DNA from: Megalobrama amblycephala
Taxonomy: Eukaryota > Chordata > Actinopteri > Cypriniformes > Xenocyprididae
Assembly: GCF_018812025.1 (NCBI RefSeq)
Contig: NC_063066.1
Coordinates: 9,431,882 to 9,495,881 of the forward strand
Direction: 5' to 3'
DNA: 64,000 nt
Positions 58,959-64,000 of this stretch are shown here, one piece after another. Within the stretch, counting starts at the first letter, position 1; the number at the start of each line of letters is the position of its first letter. The position numbers and the translations under genes are program-made. Under the pieces are notes generated by a model. That model did not search any database. It was not told the DNA's origin and saw only the letters and a list, made by a program, of their open reading frames with translations.

Positions 58959-59483
58959 ACTGTAATTTAATGTATTTATACTTGAAAATGAAAAGAATCC
59001 TAAAGAGAGTGGCTAAAGTATCAGAATCAAAACTATTAAAATAAATGATGTATTGTAAATTTGATGCTTTCTTGGTAGTGAATGACTCCTGCATAAAATC
59101 TTGAGTGCCAATCTGAATAGAGACATCTTAAAGTTGAGTCAAAAATAAATGGGGTGCCACTCCCTTTGAAAGCGTGCTATAAATCAGACTGAAGCCATAC
59201 GGCCCTGTGGAGAGCTCCTCGGTCGGGCGTCAGGGTAAACTGTGCTGAATCCATCTGTGCAATCTCATCGTCATTATGTCCCTGCTGTTTTCAGAGCCGT
59301 AAATCATCCAAACAAACTTTAACGTCTGCACATCCTTACAGAAACGCATGCTCTAGACGTGTTCGTCTCCGAGACACTCGTCAGCTGCATCTGTTTACAG
59401 GTCTGTGAGTCTGAGGTGAAAGTTTTAGTTGTGACCGACTCTCTGGCATTGATTACGCAATTACACAGTGTAATCTCACCCTC

Positions 59484-59522
59484 ATTGATTCAACACAACC
59501 GGTGTTGGTGTGTTGAATCAAT
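59484..59522. repeat. perfect 14-bp stem-loop
   Basis: ATTGATTCAACACA (59484-59497) and its exact inverse (59509-59522) enclose an 11-nt loop, ACCGGTGTTGG. Confidence 0.9.
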
Positions 59523-60621
59523 ATAAACAAACACAGGTAAGTCAACCACACTTTAATTTGCCCACAAGTTAAAGTTGTTGAAACAAATTTCTTTTTTGGA
59601 ATGCTTTTGGAATTATGGAGTCACAGAATAACATTTACCTTCAACTTGGATACACTGGTATGTGGTGAGTGCTGGTATAATCTTCACCACATAATGTATT
59701 TGGGAATCTGGCTGATAGACTGTGCTTTTCTGTGATTCTGTGCTGAGATATGCCTGGCTTCATCTTTGATCTGGTGCGCTCACCAGGAAGAAGTAGATTA
59801 TAGGGTTTGTGAAATCAAAATAAATAACAAATACATTCTGGGCACAAATGCTCAGAATGTTAATGCAAAATGCTAAAAAAAAAAACCCCTGAGTATCACT
59901 AGTCATTAAGATAAACAAAGACTTCATAATTAAATTGTTTTATCAGTATATAAATGAAACATCAACTGAGCAAAGATATTCAAACTAAAGAAAAATTAGT
60001 TTTTGTTTGATTATCATCTAATTTACAACGCCCTTTATGTTCTTGACAGGCATTGCTTTTGTATAATATAATTAATTCACTAATGTCTTATGCATGACCA
60101 TAAGCAATACATTTAAATGTTAAATGTAATTTAAATGACTTTTATTTTATTTTTGAATGCGTTGTGTTATTTTGGTTTCTCGATTCTCCTTCAGTGTAAT
60201 TATGCTTTATTTAGCGCTTGTAACCACAACAAAAGTGCATTAGGTTGTTTCACATCATCTCAAGCAGCTACATGTTGAGATGTGGAGGAAGTCTCACAGC
60301 GCAGGTGTTGGTAATGCACCAGACAGACGAGAGGGGTCAAAGTTTGCTAGGAACACAGGGAACCCTGCCGAGAACAAGCATGTGCTATTGTCCCATGACC
60401 CAGGACGTGTGTGTGGGAGAGACTGTGTCCTCTGTGTCTGGTCTCGGCACTCATGGCTGCTGTGGTTCAGCAGAGGAGAGCCTTAGAGTAGACTGACTAA
60501 CAAGGTGTACTGTTTCTCAGTGGCTAGCTGCGCCCTCTTTTGGTTTGTACGAGTTATGGTAGAAATGTGTTGAATCACTCTCCTGTGGCTTTTTTGTCAT
60601 TTTCCACTTTAAAGATGAGAA

Positions 60622-60645
60622 TTTTTTTTTTTTTTTTTTTTTTTT
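60622..60645 (+). repeat. T24 homopolymer
   Basis: Run of 24 T; possibly the relic tail of a minus-strand retroposed sequence, but nothing identifiable follows. Confidence 0.9.
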
Positions 60646-61956
60646 ACACTGAAATGTAAATGAGCTCAAAGTTTATCAGTTTGTACCTTCATAAGGAGAT
60701 CGAATACTGATTGCTTCATTACAATGCTGTTAAGAGTGAAAGAGTGTTTGAGTGAAGGATTTGTTCACTGACTGTGATGATTTGGCAGCTTGTTTTATCC
60801 ATAATGTAGGCTGTGACAAACTGACATGAAAATGGATTGACATGTCTCTTATACCCTTAAGTCATATGAATTTGGGTCAGGCCTACTGAGTGTTTCTGTC
60901 TTTTTAGGAAACTTAAACTACAGTATTTTGTAGTCAAAATAATTGGACAGGTGTCATTGTATTGCACACAAATTTCAATGTGACAGTATTATGGGTATAA
61001 ATGAGTAGTATTAATCTTTTGTTGCTCCAATGCTTATTTATTGCTTAAAATTCGTTTTTTTTTCAACGTTTAACTAATTAGTTTTTGCTATATGTTTAGT
61101 ACGAATAAAGTGTTTTTTGCATTTGTTTGCTTGTTGTGTTTAGGTTTTAAAGCTCCCTGAGCACTTGTTGTTGTTGTTGTTATTGTGTTATGAATGACAG
61201 TAAATTTTATGACACGGCTGGTCATGTGATCTCAAAATGGCGGCGCCATGTGGGGCAACCCACCCCATGAATAAAATAGCTTTTTTCTAGAGTCTCCATC
61301 TAATGCGAGTATACATCATTTTAATGATATTGCTCATAAGTGCTATTTTTTTGCATAAAACTTTTAACACCTTTAACACAGACTCCAGCAGGAGTGTTTT
61401 AGAAGCATAAGGATTAGATAACGACACGCCAAAAGTTTGAATCACCATTAACCGAAACACTCCAGCAGGTGGTAAAGCTTCTAAATTTAAATCACATTCC
61501 CGCTTAAATTAAATGTTATTAACTCTAGCGACATTTTATCCCGCATTGGGCCCGGAATAAAAGCGTGCTAAGTGAACTCGTGTTTCTATAAACAGTTTGT
61601 AGTGAGAAAACAACAAGTTACATTTATCATTATAAGTCGGCACCATGTGACGCATCTCCAAGTGTGCATGTTACCGTATTTTAAGAAGAAAAGTTTAATG
61701 TGGAGACAGAGATATTATTCAAATCTAATGCCCTTCTTCGCTCAGGATAAGAGCCTGATTTTAAACCTGACAGGTTAGAGAGGAGGTGGAGGTGCTTTGT
61801 TCCCCGTTTCCACTCTGCACACGAGGCTTTCGGAGCTTAGTCTATTTGAACATGCAACGTTTTAAAGCTGCTATCAATCAGCATGGGGTCCCAGAGTGAG
61901 CAAAATGAGAGAGCAGGAGGGAGAGAATGAGAGAAGCTGATATAGATGGAAAGAAG

Positions 61957-62008
61957 TTCCCATTCAGTCGGTCACTTCGACGTACGTCGGATGACCGACG
62001 AATAGGAA
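61957..62008. repeat. imperfect palindrome at the retroelement 5' end
   Basis: TTCCCATTC-GTCGGTCA on the left pairs with TGACCGAC-GAATAGGAA on the right around the centre GACGTACGTC. It may be part of the terminal repeat used in recombination-mediated integration. Confidence 0.8.
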
Positions 62009-62106
62009 TCTCGCTAGAGAGGCCAATCTACTTCGAGTGTAACTAAACGAGCCAATGCACATTGGCATGCAATCATATGCATCAGCTGCTCGCCTCGCAG
62101 CGCGGG

Positions 62107-62113
62107 TATATAA
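62107..62113 (+). promoter_or_regulatory. TATA box of the retroelement promoter
   Basis: TATATAA in a CGCGGG context, about 425 bp before the Gag-like start codon. It is preceded by GC-rich CTCGCCTCGCAGCGCGG. The best promoter-like site in the window by position and context. Confidence 0.6.
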
Positions 62114-62323
62114 TGAGCAGCAGGTGCGTTGCATCTTCAGCTTTTCGCTTCGGAGCCGAACTACACATGGTAGTATCTACGAGCGAGTGTGAAAGGAACG
62201 AGCCAGCTCTCTCTACTGCTCTCTCGTCTGGTGCAGGTGGAACAGCACAGCAGCGGGGCCGATTCTCTCCTTTTGTTTATTTTCTTTTTTTGCCCACTGA
62301 GCAAAGAAAGCTGTGTGTCAGCT

Positions 62324-62400
62324 GTGAAAGCCGTTCTTACGGCTGGTACGGTGCGCTTTAAAGAGCGCTGAAAAGCTGTTTTCACGGCTGGTAAGAGCGG
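62324..62400 (+). repeat. tandem leader repeat with small hairpin
   Basis: GTGAAAGCCGTTCTTACGGC followed by TGGTA (62324-62348) recurs as CTGAAAAGCTGTTTTCACGG followed by CTGGTA (about 62368-62392), a spacing of about 45 bp. The first copy contains a perfect 6-bp stem AGCCGT/ACGGCT with a 4-nt loop (62329-62344). Could be structured untranslated leader RNA. Confidence 0.7.
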
Positions 62401-62535
62401 CATCTCCAAAGAGAGTGCACACGACAGGCTGCACATTTCCCTGTCTGTGCTGCAGCGGCTTTCCCCTGCGTGCTTCGGCACTTGAAAGAGCAGTTCCTGA
62501 AAGAGCTTACACGAGTAGTTCGCGTCTTTTTAAAG

Positions 62536-64000
62536 ATGTCGTTCTACTTGTGTGTTTCTGGATGCGGTCGTTACCTGGCGCCTCGGGATGGTCACCAGCG
62601 CTGTATCACGTGCTTGGGCTTAAGGCACGCTGAGGCGGCGTTTGTGGACGAGTCATGCACCCATTGTGGGATGATGACCGTCGCGGAGTTGCGGTCGAGA
62701 CTCCACTTCCTGCAAAGGGGTGGAGTCCCGGTCCCGGCGCCTCGTTCCAATCCTCCTCAGAGGGTTGCTTCGGGCGCTGGGACTGGTGACTTGAGGATCA
62801 TGGTGAGCGCGCTTCCTTCGGGGAACCAACCCCCTAGGAACCCTCATCCCTCGTGCACTCCGCAGCCAGTAGAGCTGCCGGGGGAACGCGGTGGACCACC
62901 CCAGAGGTGTGTACCATCCGTATCCTTCGGAGCTCCCCATGACGACCAGATGTCGATCGCTGCATCGGAGGGTGAGCCTGATACTTTCGGGGATGACGAT
63001 TCGGCGCAGCTGCCTCCTTCGGGAGTGACATCTGTGCCCGATTCAGACCCGGAAATGATGGCTATGCTTTCCCGGGCCGCCAACAGGGTCGGGCTCGTGT
63101 GGAATCCTCCACCGTGTCCCGAGCCCTCGCGGTTGGACGATTGGTTTCTCGGGGTGGCAAGGGCTGGTTCTCAGTCCCCCACCCCAGTGCCTTTCTTCCC
63201 GGAGGTGCATGAAGAACTCACTGGCACATGGACGGCACCTTTTACTGCCCGAAACCGTGTCGGTGGGTCCTCCTCCCTCACCACCCTTGATGGCGGAGCG
63301 GCGAAGGGTTATGCGCGCATACCCCCTGTGGAACGGGCCGTTGCTATGCAACTGTGCCCTAACTCCACCTGGCGGGGGGAGCCGTCTCTCCCTTCCCGGG
63401 CCTGTAAGCACTCGTCGGATCTTACCGGCAAGGCTTATCAGGCCTGTGGGGAAGCCGCTTCTGCCTTACACGCTATGGCGTTGTTGCAGGTCCATCAGGC
63501 CAAGGCACTGAAGGACCTACACGAGGGTGGTCATGATCCGCAAGTTCTACAAGAACTTCGTACCGCGACGGACCTCGCGCTTCGTGCGACGAAGGTTACG
63601 GCGCGGTCAGTGGGTCGTGCGATGTCCACCATGGTGGTCCAGGAACGCCATCTCTGGCTGTGTCTCGCGGACATGAGGGATACCGACAAGGTCAGGTTTC
63701 TTAATTCCCCCGTGTCCCAGACCGGCCTCTTCGGCGACGCGGTCGAGAACTTTGCCCAACAGTTCTCGGCTGTACAAAAGCAGTCTGAGGCCATTAGTCA
63801 CATCCTGCCGAGGCGGTCAGCTGCTGCACCCCCACCGCCGGCGGCACCTCAGTCTGCCCGTCGCCGAGGGCGCCCCCCTGCGGCCGCCCCCGCTCCCACG
63901 CCGCAGCAGCAGCCTCCATCCAAGCGGCGTCGTGGAGCCGGTCGCGGGCGGGGTGCCCAGCCCGTCCCGCCACCCCCTAAAAAGAAGGGTGGCAAGGCCA
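62536..64000 (+). CDS. Gag-like ORF1 of a DIRS-type retrotransposon (3' end beyond window)
   Basis: Probable nucleocapsid/Gag protein that would bind and package element RNA. The frame is open for 488 codons from ATG 62536 with no stop before the window edge. Residues 1-45 hold a Cys/His cluster (C6, C10, H20, C23, C26, H31, C41, C44) that could bind zinc. Residues about 136-175 are acidic. Residues about 296-427 are Ala/Leu-rich and probably helical, ending SEAISHILPRR; this part resembles the LAP2alpha-like segment I associate with DIRS Gag. Residues 426-488 form a Pro-rich basic tail with KRRR at 463-466 (possible nuclear signal) and PPPPKKK near the end. I chose this start because it precedes the Cys cluster and no in-frame ATG lies closer to the leader. 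Codon use is CpG-rich, unlike flanking DNA. No frameshift or stop is seen. It is certain as an ORF, probable as DIRS Gag. Confidence 0.75.
   Translation, partial: MSFYLCVSGCGRYLAPRDGHQRCITCLGLRHAEAAFVDESCTHCGMMTVAELRSRLHFLQRGGVPVPAPRSNPPQRVASGAGTGDLRIMVSALPSGNQPPRNPHPSCTPQPVELPGERGGPPQRCVPSVSFGAPHDDQMSIAASEGEPDTFGDDDSAQLPPSGVTSVPDSDPEMMAMLSRAANRVGLVWNPPPCPEPSRLDDWFLGVARAGSQSPTPVPFFPEVHEELTGTWTAPFTARNRVGGSSSLTTLDGGAAKGYARIPPVERAVAMQLCPNSTWRGEPSLPSRACKHSSDLTGKAYQACGEAASALHAMALLQVHQAKALKDLHEGGHDPQVLQELRTATDLALRATKVTARSVGRAMSTMVVQERHLWLCLADMRDTDKVRFLNSPVSQTGLFGDAVENFAQQFSAVQKQSEAISHILPRRSAAAPPPPAAPQSARRRGRPPAAAPAPTPQQQPPSKRRRGAGRGRGAQPVPPPPKKKGGKA

Larger units (their letters stand above)
58959..61956. 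other. noncoding; a few short structures, no gene
   Basis: 59150-59520 is unique sequence ending in a stem-loop (59484-59522). Two overlapping plus frames at 60245-60496 have no domain. 61200-61260 contains AAAATGGCGGC (61235-61245), a match to the YY1 motif, in a CpG-containing spot. 61260-61950 shows nothing specific; a GA-rich tract precedes the retroelement at 61903-61935. Confidence 0.35.
61957..64000 (+). mobile_element. 5' part of a DIRS-type retrotransposon, continuing past the window
   Basis: Sharp change to GC- and CpG-rich sequence. In order: a 52-bp imperfect palindrome, a TATA box, a repeated leader, and a long Gag-like ORF open to the last base. The leader and Gag arrangement match what I recall of cyprinid DIRS elements, which encode Gag, reverse transcriptase/RNase H and a tyrosine recombinase instead of an integrase. 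Those downstream genes are outside the window, so the class is a family-level recognition and not proven here. The left boundary is set at the palindrome and may be slightly off. The unbroken ORF suggests a young copy. Confidence 0.7.

Noticed and set aside
62062..62481. Overlapping 60-106 codon frames in the retroelement leader
   Set aside because: No domain, conflicting strands, and they overlap the TATA-proximal leader repeats.
62844..63411. Minus-strand frames of 79-122 codons opposite the retroelement ORF
   Set aside because: Shadows of the GC-rich Gag-like frame on the plus strand.
1..64000. CRISPR array, operon, tRNA or rRNA genes
   Set aside because: No regularly spaced repeats, no cloverleaf with A/B box pairs, no rRNA-like stretches; the DNA is vertebrate in character.

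Overview
The window looks like vertebrate nuclear DNA, most probably from a cyprinid (carp/zebrafish-type) teleost. The reasons are the families of short inverted-repeat DNA transposons (TTAA-flanked elements, hAT elements with 8-bp duplications), the 3' ends of RNase H-type and L2/CR1-like LINEs, CA/GTAG/AATC microsatellites, and a DIRS-type retroelement at the right edge. Species-level assignment is not possible from sequence alone.

No host protein-coding gene can be supported. From 1 to about 61.95 kb every open frame is short and most fall in repeats or in frames with no recognisable domain. The stretch reads as a gene desert or a very large intron. AT-rich low-complexity tracts (1-1.2, 18-20, 33-36, 50-50.7 kb) alternate with higher-complexity blocks that carry dense homeodomain-, POU-, TCF- and RUNX-like motifs (about 4.4-5.1, 6.4-7.3, 10.9-12.1, 14.9-15.2, 22.8-24.4, 26.7-27.3, 30.1-30.8, 32.1-33.0, 39.9-40.6, 41.1-41.5, 45.2-46.4, 48.2-49.9, 50.7-52.3 and 57.3-57.9 kb). 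These are candidate conserved noncoding/regulatory elements, an inference that needs alignment to other fish.

Mobile elements are the clearest content. One TTAA-flanked inverted-repeat group, with termini like AGGGATAGTTCACCC or close variants, occurs at 7.7, 9.8, 12.6, 12.8, 15.5 (fragment), 24.6, 43.1, 47.1, 55.0 and 58.3 kb. Several copies are themselves disrupted. Two hAT-type insertions have perfect 8-bp target duplications (2501-3394 and 55346-56096). A three-layer nest at 7.7-9.0 kb and a palindromic host carrying two tandem insertions that share one TTAA at 24.5-26.5 kb let the order of insertion be read directly. A LINE 3' end with a readable RNase H-clade C-terminus lies at 53.0-53.4 kb on the minus strand.

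The only long intact coding frame starts at 62536 and runs off the right edge at 64000 (488 codons, no stop). It has a Cys/His-rich N-terminus, an acidic middle and a basic Pro/Arg/Lys-rich tail, and it follows a palindrome, a TATA box and a repeated leader. This fits the Gag-like first ORF of a DIRS retrotransposon; the reverse transcriptase and tyrosine recombinase would lie beyond the window.
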